64,000 nt of DNA, taken from assembly GCA_004431415.1 (NCBI GenBank), contig QPMI01000024.1, forward strand, positions 23,772 to 87,771, in the 5' to 3' direction. How positions within the stretch are numbered: position 1 is the stretch's first letter; each line of letters opens with the position of its first letter. The stretch is from Cyanophora paradoxa. Taxonomy: Eukaryota; Glaucocystophyceae; Cyanophorales; Cyanophoraceae. A program made the position numbers and the translations under genes. The notes beneath the pieces were generated by a model. That model searched no databases. It was not told where the DNA came from and saw nothing but the letters and a program-made list of their open reading frames with translations. Positions 9,385 to 21,851 of the stretch are shown one piece after another.

Positions 9385-10767
9385 GCTCCCCCTTCGGCGC
9401 CTCGGGTCCCATCTGCGGGTCCTATCCCGCTTCCTGGCGCTCGTGAGATTCGCCGCCGGCGCCCTCGTCGGGCCCTTGCGCCCTCGAGCTCGTCTCTCTC
9501 TGCACCGCCCATGGCCATGACCTCCGTGTCATCTGATCCGGCGCCACCCGACCTTTCTCCTGCTTTGCTGCCCTCTCTTCGGCGCCGGCAGCGATCCCCG
9601 TCACCTGCTCGTGGCCCTTCCCCTGCCTCCGACCCTTCCTCGGCCCCCTCCTCGCCTCTTCCGTCTCGTCGGCCCCCGCCGCATTCCCGTCGGCGGATCT
9701 CTCGATCGACCCTGGACTCTCCGCCTGCCACTGTCTGCGGGGTACCTCCGCCGCCGTGTTTGGCGCCGGCTGTCAGTACTTTGCTCGGTAGCTCCCCGTC
9801 GTGGCTCCTCGGGGCCTCTTCGTCGTCGTCGTTCGCTGGGTTCCGGCTCCGGGTCAGATTTCTCGCCGGGCTTACCTTCTCCTGGCTCTGCTCCTGGGCC
9901 CTCAGCTCCGGGACCGGCTTCCCCGATCTCCTTCCGGACTCGTGGTCGTACCCGTCGCCGGCTTGCCGAGCCTGCGGCTCCTTCTACTTCCCCCGGCGGT
10001 TTGCCGGGCCGGACCCTCCGGCCTTTGTTCTTGATACCGGACTACCGCCTTTGTCCTTGTCTTCTGCTTCGCTGGTCGCGATCGTATCCCGCCGGCGCCG
10101 GCGTACTTCTTCGTCTTCTAGTTTAGTTCGGTCTGGTTCGGATTCTGATCGTAGTGTTGATGCTAGAGTTAGTTTCAATACTAGCTATAGTCCTCGTGCT
10201 CGACCTGTTGTTCGCCGTCGTTTGCAGTTCGATTGCCCGCCTCGACCCCGGCCGGCTTTAGTGATTCCTTTGACTGTTCTTTTGCCTGCTCTTGATCCGC
10301 CTGCTCCGCCTCCTGTGTCCTCCTCGACCTCGTGCCGTAGCTCTGCCCTTTCGCATCGTCCTGCTTCGCCTCCGCCTCCATGTCGTCTTGTTGTTCCTCT
10401 TACTTGTCTTCTTCCTGTTATTTATCTTTCTCAATTTTGTCCCCCGCTTCTTAGTGATGTAATTCCTTCTGATATTGATGGTATCTCTAGCTCTGGCTCT
10501 TCTTCGTGTCAGTTATCCTCTAGCTCTGGCTCTTCTTCGTGTCAGTTATCCTCTGTCCCTAGATCTGCTCGATTTATCGTCTCTTCTCGCAATCGATCTG
10601 TCTCGAGCTCTGTGTCTTTCCTTTTTTATTGTCGATTTTGGCTCTTTGTCTTATCTTTCTTCGTGCTCTTGTCTTAGTTATTTTGCTTTTTTGTCTCTAT
10701 GCCCCCTGGGCAGCCCCCGCAGTGCTGGTGTCTAGAGACTGTGGCCGGTAATTCACCAAAAAAAAAA
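9385..10767 (+). mobile_element. 5'-truncated LINE copy 2
   Basis: Begins at GCTCCCCCTTCGGCG (equivalent to 31042 in the long copy) and ends with ten A after the same 3' terminus. The Pro/Ser-rich tail ORF is intact here (388 codons, 9511-10677), including the 33-bp direct repeat that encodes SSSGSSSCQL twice. A possible 8-bp target-site duplication AAAGTTTT lies at 9354-9361 and 10765-10772. If real, about 23 bp of unexplained sequence sits at the 5' junction. Confidence 0.9.
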
Positions 10768-12370
10768 GTTTTATCGTATACTCTAAACCTGAGGTGCTGG
10801 GGGGTACGTAGCGCAGGCATAGTTGCAGCGCGCGCGGGAGAAACTAGCTGTAGTGCGAGGGGAGTCTCGGACGCTCCGACAGATCTAAACCCCCTAGGCC
10901 TGGCGCGCGACGCGCCCACCCCCTTCTAAAGGCCGCTACTAAAGCGCTCCGCGCGGCCAACTCTTAATTATTTTCAGCCTACTAAACCGGCCAAAACTCG
11001 GGATTACTAAATATTTTGGGGTCTTAAATATTACCCGAATTACAGTACTTACTAAGGCCCGCAAGCTTCAGTGGCATGGACCGCAACTTCCGAAGTTCGA
11101 ATTCCGGCCCCGATTGCAAGTTCCGGCCGAGCCGGCCCGGCCCATGGCCAAGGCCCCAATTGCAAGTTCCGGCCCAACTTCCGGGCCGAGTGGGCCGAGT
11201 TCCGGAACTTCCGGCCGCGGGCCGCAAGTCACTGTGGCACCGAGTAATAAAATTGTTTTTTAAAAGTCTGATCATGAGTTGCCCCGGCCGCCAACTTGCC
11301 CGGGGTGAGTTTGAACCTTGAACCAGCCTGCAGGCTGCAGCTGGCACTGAGCCTGGCAGTGCCTGGCACTGAGCCTGGCAGTGAGCCTCGCCGAGTCGAC
11401 GTCGGACCGGAGGAACTTCTGACTCAGTGAGTCAACTACCGTAGTACTTGGCAAGTTGCGAGTCTTGCGACTCCAAAGTTCTGAGTCAACTTCTGACCGG
11501 GCGTTTGAGCCGCGCGCTGACTGAGCCTGGGGGCCTGAGCTCCGGTCCTCGGAGGGGCCGCAGGGGCGCCGCCGCGCCGGCCAGCTGGCCATGGAGAGCG
11601 TCGAAGATCATCATCTTCGATTCTGGCTATAGCCTATAGTTCGAGGCTTCGTCGAGCTCGAGCCTAGCTTCGGCTGCGACGACGACAAGCGCGCGCGCGC
11701 GCGGCGGACAGCTGCAGATCTCCGCCGCGGCCTGAGCTAGCTTCTAGCAGCGTCGACGTCGCGACGTCCGACGGTCCAACGGGCGCGCGCGCACCAGCCG
11801 CCGCAGCGTAACGCTTAGAATGGCGTCGCTGTCGCCTCCTGTTTCTTCCGTTGGCGAACCCGAGATGCCGCACGTCCATGTGCGCGCGCGCGATCGCGAG
11901 CTCGCGGGTCTAGATCTCCTCAATTGCAGATGCTCCGGGATCCTAGCTGTGGCCATGGGCCTAGGAGGCTAGGCCTGCCGCGGCCGCCGCCGTGCGCGCA
12001 CAACTGAATCTTTACCTTGATTATTGATGCTTGATCTGCTTCGATTCGCCGTGCATGAGCAGATGCTCGACGGTGATCGCAACACCACCTACAGCATCGA
12101 TATCACCGCGCAGAGGTCCGCGGACCCTCCGAGGCTCGCTTCAGCGCCGCGCCGCGCAAATAAAACCACGTGCACTGACGTCGACGCGCGCCGCGCGCGC
12201 GCCCGACGCAGCGCCGGCAACGTTAACGGAGCTCCCTACGAGAAGTTCCCGACAGGCGCATACGCCGAAGTTGACCCGAAGGCCGGGTCTAGGCCCAGGG
12301 TGCGTGCGACTCGTTCAGAGCGCGCCGCGCCCGCGAGACTGTTGCTAATCTTTCGGTCGACCGTTAAACG
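10768..12370. other. Gene-free GC-rich stretch upstream of the polycystin gene
   Basis: No supported gene. Contains short repeats of GCAAGTTCCGGCC type (about 11078-11230), GAGCCTGGCAGTG repeats (about 11348-11390) and GCGCGCGC tracts. The promoter and first exons of the polycystin gene may lie here, but I could not define them. Confidence 0.4.
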
Positions 12371-12674
12371 TTAGGCCGGCGCTGACCACGGGCGCGATCG
12401 CGAGCGGCTGACTGTGCACGTGGATCGGGATCCGGAACCGCTCTGGCCGGACGCGCTGCGTGGCCGCATCGGACTGGAGCCGGACCCCCTGATCGAAAGC
12501 GCGAATGGCAAGATGTCCCTCCCCCCCGGGGCCTCGGTCCAGAAGCCCCTGGACGTCGACCACCCCGAGGTGGTCCGCGGGCACCTCGAGCACGAGTGCG
12601 CGCGCGAGCCTTTGACTCGGCTGATTCGAGTTCGAATTGGCTCAGCATGCGCGAGCGTTGTTACTAAATGTTAA
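12371..12674 (+). CDS. Possible 5' coding exon of the polycystin-like gene
   Basis: An open stretch with protein-like composition follows a candidate acceptor at 12374, reading DRERLTVHVDRDPEPLWPD and later PLDVDHPEVVRGHLEHEC. It precedes the first confident polycystin exon (12689) by a short AT-richer spacer. No domain recognised and the donor is not settled. It could be the cytoplasmic N-terminus of the channel. Confidence 0.3.
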
Positions 12675-12688
12675 CGCCGCGGCGACAG

Positions 12689-15600
12689 GTTCCGCTTCCT
12701 GCGCCTCAATCTGAAGCGCGCGCTCCTCTTCAACGTCACTTACACGAGGTTCGCTTGCTTCATGATCATCTGCTAACCGATGCGTACTGATGTCATTCTC
12801 GGCCGCAAATCAAAGAATCAAGCTGATTCGCGAGCTGATCCTCTTTCTTGGGTTCCTGTTACTGTTCTACGCAATGGTTCAGAAATCTTCTGCAACGTGC
12901 ACATGCATCGGAGATTGATTTCACTGACTGCATTCGCGAATTAGGTCATCTTGCTCATGCCGCTGAGCCGCTCCTATGAACACTCGGGCCAGCTCACTGC
13001 CGCTGGAGGTGCGGGCGCTCGTGTATATGACTGTATGTCTGCATTTTTCCAACGTATTTCGCGCCGGCTTTAGGTCTCCTGAACCTTCACCCCGTTCCGG
13101 TGCGCATGGAGTCCTAGCCATGATGGCACGTCTCTCTCGAGCGCGCCGATATATCCGGTCCACAGGGCCAGAAGGTATCGCTGAACGAGTCCTTCCCTTT
13201 CTTCATGGCATCGAACACGATCGAGGACGTGTACAAGTGGACGAGGGAGATCCTCATCCCCCTCCTGACCCCCGCCGACGGCGAGTCCGAGATCTACGGC
13301 CGCTTCCAGCGCCCCCTGTCCACCATCGACATTCGTCAGGTTCATAGAACCGCGAGCAGACCACGATATCCCTCAATGAATATCGATCGTATTGTACACA
13401 GAATCGCGTGAGCCCAAAGGCGACGAAAGACTGCCTCAATCCGTCGGTGGTGGAAAAAGTCTTCGGCTTGAAATCAGTGTGCTTCGGAGACTGTGCGCAA
13501 ACCCCCTTCTAGATCTGACTGCATGCGTACGCTGATTCCGGCTCCAATCGTTTGCATGAACAGGGAGTGCCAGGTGTGGTTTCCTTGCTTAATGATATAT
13601 ATCGATCCGGATGCGTAGCAACTCTTCGAATTCGGTGACTTCGGTTTTGGGTCCCTGCAGCGGGGTGAAGGAGTACCGGATGCCGCTCGACTTCAGCGGT
13701 CCTCAATACGCCAAGCAGGTTGCCATGGGCTTGAAGAAGAAGTACGAGTGGACGGACAACCTAAGCGAGCTTCGAGCCTCCCGCTACTGGTCTAGAATGC
13801 AGGTGTTTGCAATCGCGTCCATTTTCCCTACGTTCTGATTTGCTTGAACGTCTGAACCTGACACGCGAATGCAGCAAGACAACATTGACACTTACGGGGA
13901 GGGCGGCTACGTGCACTTTATCGATGTTGCAATCGACCGCGATGCAGGAAATGCTATGGAGGTTCGCAAACGCGCGCAAGATGAGATCCAGGCGCTTCAG
14001 GAAGCTCGCTGGATTGACGGTAACTCGAGCTCTACTTTTTAGACCTCGCCTTACCTAAAAAGCTTGCAATTGTACGGATGAAGATAAATTCATGTTGTCG
14101 CAGACAATACGCGAGCCGCCGCAATCAGCTTCGCGCTCTACAACAAGCACACGAACGTAAGCGCGCTAGCTTCTTATACTCCCTATTCGCTCTTGCTCTG
14201 AACTGAACATTAATTTTTCGAACGCAGATTTACACGATTGCGGAGCTCCTTATCGAAACGCCGACCTCGGGATTCATCATTCCGTCCCACTCTGTCCGCC
14301 CCGTCTACATTTTCCTGGCCGAGAACACATGTGCGCCGCGCTGCATCAGAGTTTGGGCTGGCTCTTGTGCATTCTTCGACATTTGTTTGACGCATCTTTC
14401 TTGCAGTGCAGAATGTTTTCCTCGCGATCTACGCCGGCTGGGTCATTGCCATTAGTGCGCGCTTCCTCATACTGAGCTGAAGACAGTCTACGTATACCCC
14501 AGCTAACGAGTGCTCGCGTGCCCGGGTGGCGATGTCGCATCCGCACAAGTGCAGTTCTATCGGAATTCTTTGAGATGGCCCGGCAGCGTCTCGACTACGT
14601 CGGGAACTTTTGGAATATTGTCGAAACACTGCTCTGCTGCCTGCACGCGTACCTGGGCTACAAGTTTGTCCTGTACTACGACTACAGGTGAGACAATGTC
14701 GCTAGCTATCGATGAAATCGTATTGACTCTCGTTTAATTTGTGTACAGCTACAACGTCTTTAACGCGGTGAGCGGCCAGTGCAATTAATATATTGCAATC
14801 GTTGTTCGAGCCCTGAATTCCGACTGTCTACGACAGATTACGCTCCAGCAACCGCCGGATTTCACAAGAGCAATCAGCAACCTGCAAAAGATTCGAAATA
14901 TGAACCGAGATGTCTCCGACGTTGCGGGTGCGAATGCATTGCAATTGCAAATTTAATTATTTAAACGATTACATGCATTGTCAGTCTTACTCGCGCTTTC
15001 GTATTCAAATTTCAGGTGTCATGGTCGTCATTTACGGGTTCAGGCTCTTCAAATACTTCCGAATTAAGCCCCAGCTCTACATCCTCTGGTCGACCATCGT
15101 GCACGCCTGGCAACCGTGCGCTGGCGGTGTAGACTTTGATCTAGCTCCTCATGTCGCTGATCGAATTTTAATATTAGAATTCTCGGCTTCGTCGTTGTGA
15201 TTCTTATCCTCTTCGCGGCCTTTGCCCTCGCCGGCATGATCGTGTTCGGCTTCCAAGTGCTCGAGTTCCGCAATTTCACCGAGTCGGTGCGCTGGCGCTG
15301 CAAACAGCGCTCAAATTGGCATGCGTGGTTCTGTTGTGCGCGGGGTGCGTGCTGATTCTTCATTTACAGTACGCCAACCTCTTCCGTTTCCTGCTCGGAG
15401 ATGTACGATTCGCTGCGCATGCGCTTCATTCGTAACCGCCCGATCTGATTCAAGCAATCGCAGTTCGATTACCCGACATGGGCGGACACGTCGCGAGGCT
15501 CCGGCGTCGTGTTCTTCATGTGCTTCGTCGTATTCATTATCCTCATCTTCACCAATGTCTTCATCGCCATTGTCAACAAGAGGCGCGGCCCCTTTCTTCG

Positions 15601-17101
15601 ACTGTTTGCTCCTCATTTCTTACTCGAATTTCGCCCGGGTCGCGGTCATGCATGCGCAGCTACGACGAAATGTACAGGTCAGCGCTAACGCCGTCAGCGC
15701 TTTAGCTAGCTATAGCGCGATTCAATCGACTCGTCGTCAATCATTTGCATATGCATGATCTCACTACAGTATATCTAGCTTCGTCTTAGCAATACCTGTG
15801 CTGACGTCTTCCTTGCAATCGCGATCAGAAAAACGAAGGGGGAGGAGCAGGAGGAGGCGGACACAATCAAGGAGCACGGATCGATGTCGCCTTGGAGCAA
15901 CGCCTTCTTCTCCTCGTAAGCATCTCAATTATAACGTTCTCCCATACGCAACTCGCGTTTCAAGTTCTTGAACGGCTTACTCTGCACAGCATTACTCTGT
16001 CTTCGCAGCCGCGGGAGGACCAGAACGCAATCCTTGAGAAAGTGACGTGGGCCGACCCGACGGCCCCTACGTCGAGTTCCTCCGATGTCAAAGGGAATCG
16101 GCCGGTCGACCGCACAGGGCTCATGATGTCTTCAAAGACGCTACCCGACGTACGTATACGCGCTCCGGGCTCGTTCGCTTCGCAGCGTATATATATGTAC
16201 CTCGCGATTGATCGCAACCTCTTCGCGGCAGTTGTCACGCCCGACGGCTTAGGGGACATGATCGGAAAAGAACCCGTACTGCTGCCTTCGAGCTCTTCAG
16301 CCAAATGGAGCATGCAGAGTTCCCCCATGTCAAATGGCATGAGCTCGTCGGGCCTTAACACTCGCAGAGATTCGTGCCTGGTGAGGGAGAGAATGATCAT
16401 GAATTTCGATACATGTATACAGCAATCTCGAAATGTGACCTATCGCTTTCGACACAGGATTGCGTTCAAATTCCCACGGGCAAAAACACGGAGACACGCT
16501 TGCGGGTACGATCGATCCTCGATACATTTACTTGAGCACTCGGCGGCTGATCGTGAGCACTCGGCCGCGGGCAGATTTGGTTCAAAGTCAGCTCGCGCCA
16601 CGACAAGGCTTTCTACCAAGCCAAGCTTGACGAGAAGGGGAACGTTGTACGTGTGGAGAAGCCATCGCCCGTTCGCGTCAACGCAGTCGAGGACGGGAGT
16701 CCCGTCAGCCCAGTAGCGAAAGCGCAGTCGGGCGGCCCGAGCTCGAAGCAGACCGGTACCTACGATGTTTGGAGCGTGTACGCAAGCGGGCGGCCCCACC
16801 ACATGCGCTTCATGTTTGACGTGCGCCCACTCTCTTTGGCTTTTAATTGAATTTCTTCTTCATGTTGCGAAATCTTGTCCCATCGCAGGTTCTGAGCGAA
16901 GGAGCGGAGGCGTTTATGCAAGACCTTGCGCTCAGCGACCAGCAAACGAAGACGTTGAGCTCGAGGCTGCGCAACGGAGTCATCTTCACGACGCTGCGAA
17001 AGCTTTTCCCCTGCTTCGGAGGGCCGAAGCCGAGCGCCGCCTCCGATGAGTACGGCCAGGCTTACTCGGAGGCTGAGCGCAGAATTCACCTGCGATCCGT
17101 A
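12689..17101 (+). CDS. Polycystin-2-like (TRPP) cation channel, module A
   Basis: Spliced exons read as a PKD2-family channel. Phase-consistent exons: 12689-12748, 12816-12896 (S1 helix, LIRELILFLGFLLLFYAM), 12968-13022, 13166-13339 (extracellular polycystin domain, ends TIDIRQ), 13402-about 13500, 13661-13802, 13875-14019 (GEGGYVHF, ARWID), 14104-14156 (NTRAAAISFALYN), 14228-14330, 14407-14454 (S2), 14555-14687 (LDYVGNFWNIVETLL, S3), 14749-14767, 14837-14927, 15016-15115 (S4 region, FRLFKYFRI), 15178-15286 (S5, ending FRNFTES), 15370-15402 (filter, FRFLLGD), 15464-15582 (S6), 15660-15677, 15829-15915 and 15990-16149. More exons to 17101 are unidentified cytoplasmic sequence. Polycystins are Ca2+-permeable ciliary channels. 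The junction near 13500-13660 is unresolved. Confidence 0.85.
15370..15402 (+). other. 33-nt micro-exon encoding the channel selectivity filter
   Basis: Bounded by TTTACAG and GTACGA. It encodes exactly YANLFRFLLGD, and LGD is the polycystin filter. The spacing from the preceding FTES matches the family without gaps, which supports both splice sites. Confidence 0.75.
15583..15659 (+). other. GC-AG intron followed by an 18-nt micro-exon
   Basis: The exon ending AACAAGAG is followed by GCGCGG with no usable GT. The acceptor GCGCAG at 15654-15659 leads into an 18-nt exon (15660-15677). The join gives IVNKSYDEMYR, matching the family's conserved post-S6 pattern, so the non-canonical donor is well supported. 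Confidence 0.7.
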
Positions 17102-17286
17102 TACGTGCGTGGCATTAATATTTTAGACTAATCCACCATAGTAGTATAGTAAACGGGTATGATAACGATCATATAAAATACCAACAAGCACATCGACGTA
17201 GCGCAAGCACGCAAGGGCGCCGGCATTAATATTGTAGAGCGATGTACATGTCTCGTTAAAGCACGTGACCCGCGCGCGATCGACAG

Positions 17287-17322
17287 GCCCCGGGGCGTAC
17301 GCCGCGTCGTACGCCCCGGGGC
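17287..17322. repeat. Perfect 15-bp stem hairpin at the repeat junction
   Basis: GCCCCGGGGCGTACG, six bases, then its exact reverse complement. It starts at the first base after copy A. Confidence 0.9.
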
Positions 17323-17359
17323 CGGCGCCCTCCACTGCCCGGCCCCCGCGGGCGAGCTG

Positions 17360-17417
17360 ACGAAGGGGGAGGAGCAGGAGGAGGCGGACACAATCAAGGA
17401 GCACGGATCGATGTCGC
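17360..17417 (+). repeat. 58-bp duplicate of a polycystin exon fragment
   Basis: Identical to 15833-15890 (encodes TKGEEQEEADTIKEHGSMS), but with different sequence on both sides. In that frame it continues SLIDLALSQSVRPARVV and ends with TGA at 17474-17476, abutting copy B. Confidence 0.9.
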
Positions 17418-17476
17418 TGATCGACCTCGCCCTGTCGCAGTCCGTCCGCCCCGCGCGCGTCGTTGGCGCCGCGTGA

Positions 17477-20400
17477 CGCTCCTCTTCAACGTCACTTACA
17501 CGAGGTTCGCTTGCTTCATGATCATCTGCTAACCGATGCGTACTGATGTCATTCTCGGCCGCAAATCAAAGAATCAAGCTGATTCGCGAGCTGATCCTCT
17601 TTCTTGGGTTCCTGTTACTGTTCTACGCAATGGTTCAGAAATCTTCTGCAACGTGCACATGCATCGGAGATTGATTTCACTGACTGCATTCGCGAATTAG
17701 GTCATCTTGCTCATGCCGCTGAGCCGCTCCTATGAACACTCGGGCCAGCTCACTGCCGCTGGAGGTGCGGGCGCTCGTGTATATGACTGTATGTCTGCAT
17801 TTTTCCAACGTATTTCGCGCCGGCTTTAGGTCTCCTGAACCTTCACCCCGTTCCGGTGCGCATGGAGTCCTAGCCATGATGGCACGTCTCTCTCGAGCGC
17901 GCCGATATATCCGGTCCACAGGGCCAGAAGGTATCGCTGAACGAGTCCTTCCCTTTCTTCATGGCATCGAACACGATCGAGGACGTGTACAAGTGGACGA
18001 GGGAGATCCTCATCCCCTCCTGACCCCGCCGACGGCGAGTCCGAGATCTACGGCCGCTTCCAGCGCCCCTGTCCACCATCGACATTCGTCAGGTTCATAG
18101 AACCGCGAGCAGACCACGATATCCCTCAATGAATATCGATCGTATTGTACACAGAATCGCGTGAGCCCAAAGGCGACGAAAGACTGCCTCAATCCGTCGG
18201 TGGTGGAAAAAGTCTTCGGCTTGAAATCAGTGTGCTTCGGAGACTGTGCGCAAACCCCCTTCTAGATCTGACTGCATGCGTACGCTGATTCCGGCTCCAA
18301 TCGTTTGCATGAACAGGGAGTGCCAGGTGTGGTTTCCTTGCTTAATGATATATATCGATCCGGATGCGTAGCAACTCTTCGAATTCGGTGACTTCGGTTT
18401 TGGGTCCCTGCAGCGGGGTGAAGGAGTACCGGATGCCGCTCGACTTCAGCGGTCCTCAATACGCCAAGCAGGTTGCCATGGGCTTGAAGAAGAAGTACGA
18501 GTGGACGGACAACCTAAGCGAGCTTCGAGCCTCCCGCTACTGGTCTAGAATGCAGGTGTTTGCAATCGCGTCCATTTTCCCTACGTTCTGATTTGCTTGA
18601 ACGTCTGAACCTGACACGCGAATGCAGCAAGACAACATTGACACTTACGGGAGGGCGGCTACGTGCACTTTATCGATGTTGCAATCGACCGCGATGCAGG
18701 AAATGCTATGGAGGTTCGCAAACGCGCGCAAGATGAGATCCAGGCGCTTCAGGAAGCTCGCTGGATTGACGGTAACTCGAGCTCTACTTTTTAGACCTCG
18801 CCTTACCTAAAAAGCTTGCAATTGTACGGATGAAGATAAATTCATGTTGTCGCAGACAATACGCGAGCCGCCGCAATCAGCTTCGCGCTCTACAACAAGC
18901 ACACGAACGTAAGCGCGCTAGCTTCTTATACTCCCTATTCGCTCTTGCTCTGAACTGAACATTAATTTTTCGAACGCAGATTTACACGATTGCGGAGCTC
19001 CTTATCGAAACGCCGACCTCGGGATTCATCATTCCGTCCCACTCTGTCCGCCCGTCTACATTTTCCTGGCCGAGAACACATGTGCGCCGCGCTGCATCAG
19101 AGTTTGGGCTGGCTCTTGTGCATTCTTCGACATTTGTTTGACGCATCTTTCTTGCAGTGCAGAATGTTTTCCTCGCGATCTACGCCGGCTGGGTCATTGC
19201 CATTAGTGCGCGCTTCCTCATACTGAGCTGAAGACAGTCTACGTATACCCCAGCTAACGAGTGCTCGCGTGCCCGGGTGGCGATGTCGCATCCGCACAAG
19301 TGCAGTTCTATCGGAATTCTTTGAGATGGCCCGGCAGCGTCTCGACTACGTCGGGAACTTTTGGAATATTGTCGAAACACTGCTCTGCTGCCTGCACGCG
19401 TACCTGGGCTACAAGTTTGTCCTGTACTACGACTACAGGTGAGACAATGTCGCTAGCTATCGATGAAATCGTATTGACTCTCGTTTAATTTGTGTACAGC
19501 TACAACGTCTTTAACGCGGTGAGCGGCCAGTGCAATTAATATATTGCAATCGTTGTTCGAGCCCTGAATTCCGACTGTCTACGACAGATTACGCTCCAGC
19601 AACCGCCGGATTTCACAAGAGCAATCAGCAACCTGCAAAAGATTCGAAATATGAACCGAGATGTCTCCGACGTTGCGGGTGCGAATGCATTGCAATTGCA
19701 AATTTAATTATTTAAACGATTACATGCATTGTCAGTCTTACTCGCGCTTTCGTATTCAAATTTCAGGTGTCATGGTCGTCATTTACGGGTTCAGGCTCTT
19801 CAAATACTTCCGAATTAAGCCCCAGCTCTACATCCTCTGGTCGACCATCGTGCACGCCTGGCAACCGTGCGCTGGCGGTGTAGACTTTGATCTAGCTCCT
19901 CATGTCGCTGATCGAATTTTAATATTAGAATTCTCGGCTTCGTCGTTGTGATTCTTATCCTCTTCGCGGCCTTTGCCCTCGCCGGCATGATCGTGTTCGG
20001 CTTCCAAGTGCTCGAGTTCCGCAATTTCACCGAGTCGGTGCGCTGGCGCTGCAAACAGCGCTCAAATTGGCATGCGTGGTTCTGTTGTGCGCGGGTGCGT
20101 GCTGATTCTTCATTTACAGTACGCCAACCTCTTCCGTTTCCTGCTCGGAGATGTACGATTCGCTGCGCATGCGCTTCATTCGTAACCGCCCGATCTGATT
20201 CAAGCAATCGCAGTTCGATTACCCGACATGGGCGGACACGTCGCGAGGCTCCGGCGTCGTGTTCTTCATGTGCTTCGTCGTATTCATTATCCTCATCTTC
20301 ACCAATGTCTTCATCGCCATTGTCAACAAGAGGCGCGGCCCCTTTCTTCGACTGTTTGCTCCTCATTTCTTACTCGAATTTCGCCCGGGTCGCGGTCATG

Positions 20401-21851
20401 CATGCGCAGCTACGACGAAATGTACAGGTCAGCGCTAACGCCGTCAGCGCTTTAGCTAGCTATAGCGCGATTCAATCGACTCGTCGTCAATCATTTGCAT
20501 ATGCATGATCTCACTACAGTATATCTAGCTTCGTCTTAGCAATACCTGTGCTGACGTCTTCCTTGCAATCGCGATCAGAAAAACGAAGGGGGAGGAGCAG
20601 GAGGAGGCGGACACAATCAAGGAGCACGGATCGATGTCGCCTTGGAGCAACGCCTTCTTCTCCTCGTAAGCATCTCAATTATAACGTTCTCCCATACGCA
20701 ACTCGCGTTTCAAGTTCTTGAACGGCTTACTCTGCACAGCATTACTCTGTCTTCGCAGCCGCGGGAGGACCAGAACGCAATCCTTGAGAAAGTGACGTGG
20801 GCCGACCCGACGGCCCCTACGTCGAGTTCCTCCGATGTCAAAGGGAATCGGCCGGTCGACCGCACAGGGCTCATGATGTCTTCAAAGACGCTACCCGACG
20901 TACGTATACGCGCTCCGGGCTCGTTCGCTTCGCAGCGTATATATATGTACCTCGCGATTGATCGCAACCTCTTCGCGGCAGTTGTCACGCCCGACGGCTT
21001 AGGGGACATGATCGGAAAAGAACCCGTACTGCTGCCTTCGAGCTCTTCAGCCAAATGGAGCATGCAGAGTTCCCCCATGTCAAATGGCATGAGCTCGTCG
21101 GGCCTTAACACTCGCAGAGATTCGTGCCTGGTGAGGGAGAGAATGATCATGAATTTCGATACATGTATACAGCAATCTCGAAATGTGACCTATCGCTTTC
21201 GACACAGGATTGCGTTCAAATTCCCACGGGCAAAAACACGGAGACACGCTTGCGGGTACGATCGATCCTCGATACATTTACTTGAGCACTCGGCGGCTGA
21301 TCGTGAGCACTCGGCCGCGGGCAGATTTGGTTCAAAGTCAGCTCGCGCCACGACAAGGCTTTCTACCAAGCCAAGCTTGACGAGAAGGGGAACGTTGTAC
21401 GTGTGGAGAAGCCATCGCCCGTTCGCGTCAACGCAGTCGAGGACGGGAGTCCCGTCAGCCCAGTAGCGAAAGCGCAGTCGGGCGGCCCGAGCTCGAAGCA
21501 GACCGGTACCTACGATGTTTGGAGCGTGTACGCAAGCGGGCGGCCCCACCACATGCGCTTCATGTTTGACGTGCGCCCACTCTCTTTGGCTTTTAATTGA
21601 ATTTCTTCTTCATGTTGCGAAATCTTGTCCCATCGCAGGTTCTGAGCGAAGGAGCGGAGGCGTTTATGCAAGACCTTGCGCTCAGCGACCAGCAAACGAA
21701 GACGTTGAGCTCGAGGCTGCGCAACGGAGTCATCTTCACGACGCTGCGAAAGCTTTTCCCCTGCTTCGGAGGGCCGAAGCCGAGCGCCGCCTCCGATGAG
21801 TACGGCCAGGCTTACTCGGAGGCTGAGCGCAGAATTCACCTGCGATCCGTA
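17477..21851 (+). pseudogene. Polycystin-like channel, module B, frame-broken as sequenced
   Basis: Same exons as module A, offset by 4756 then decreasing to 4750. Five of the six one-base losses fall in exons: three in the extracellular-domain exon corresponding to 13166-13339, one in that corresponding to 13875-14019 and one in that corresponding to 14228-14330. The sixth is intronic. The 5' part of the first exon and its acceptor are missing. However, the 190-bp segment before it is open from the acceptor AG at 17286 and enters this first exon in the correct frame (ACG-CTC-CTC-TTC), so a fused two-module channel is formally possible if the losses are sequencing errors. Otherwise this is a dead duplicate or an assembly artefact. 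Confidence 0.6.

Larger units (their letters stand above)
12721..17286. repeat. Tandem segmental repeat, copy A (4566 bp)
   Basis: Nucleotide-for-nucleotide match to 17477-22036, introns included. The left boundary lies inside the exon 12689-12748. The right boundary is exactly at the AG of a splice acceptor (GATCGACAG). Confidence 0.9.

Noticed and set aside
15892-16716. 274-codon ORF inside the polycystin region
   Set aside because: It runs through splice sites and introns; only one internal part (15990-16149) agrees with the exon frame.
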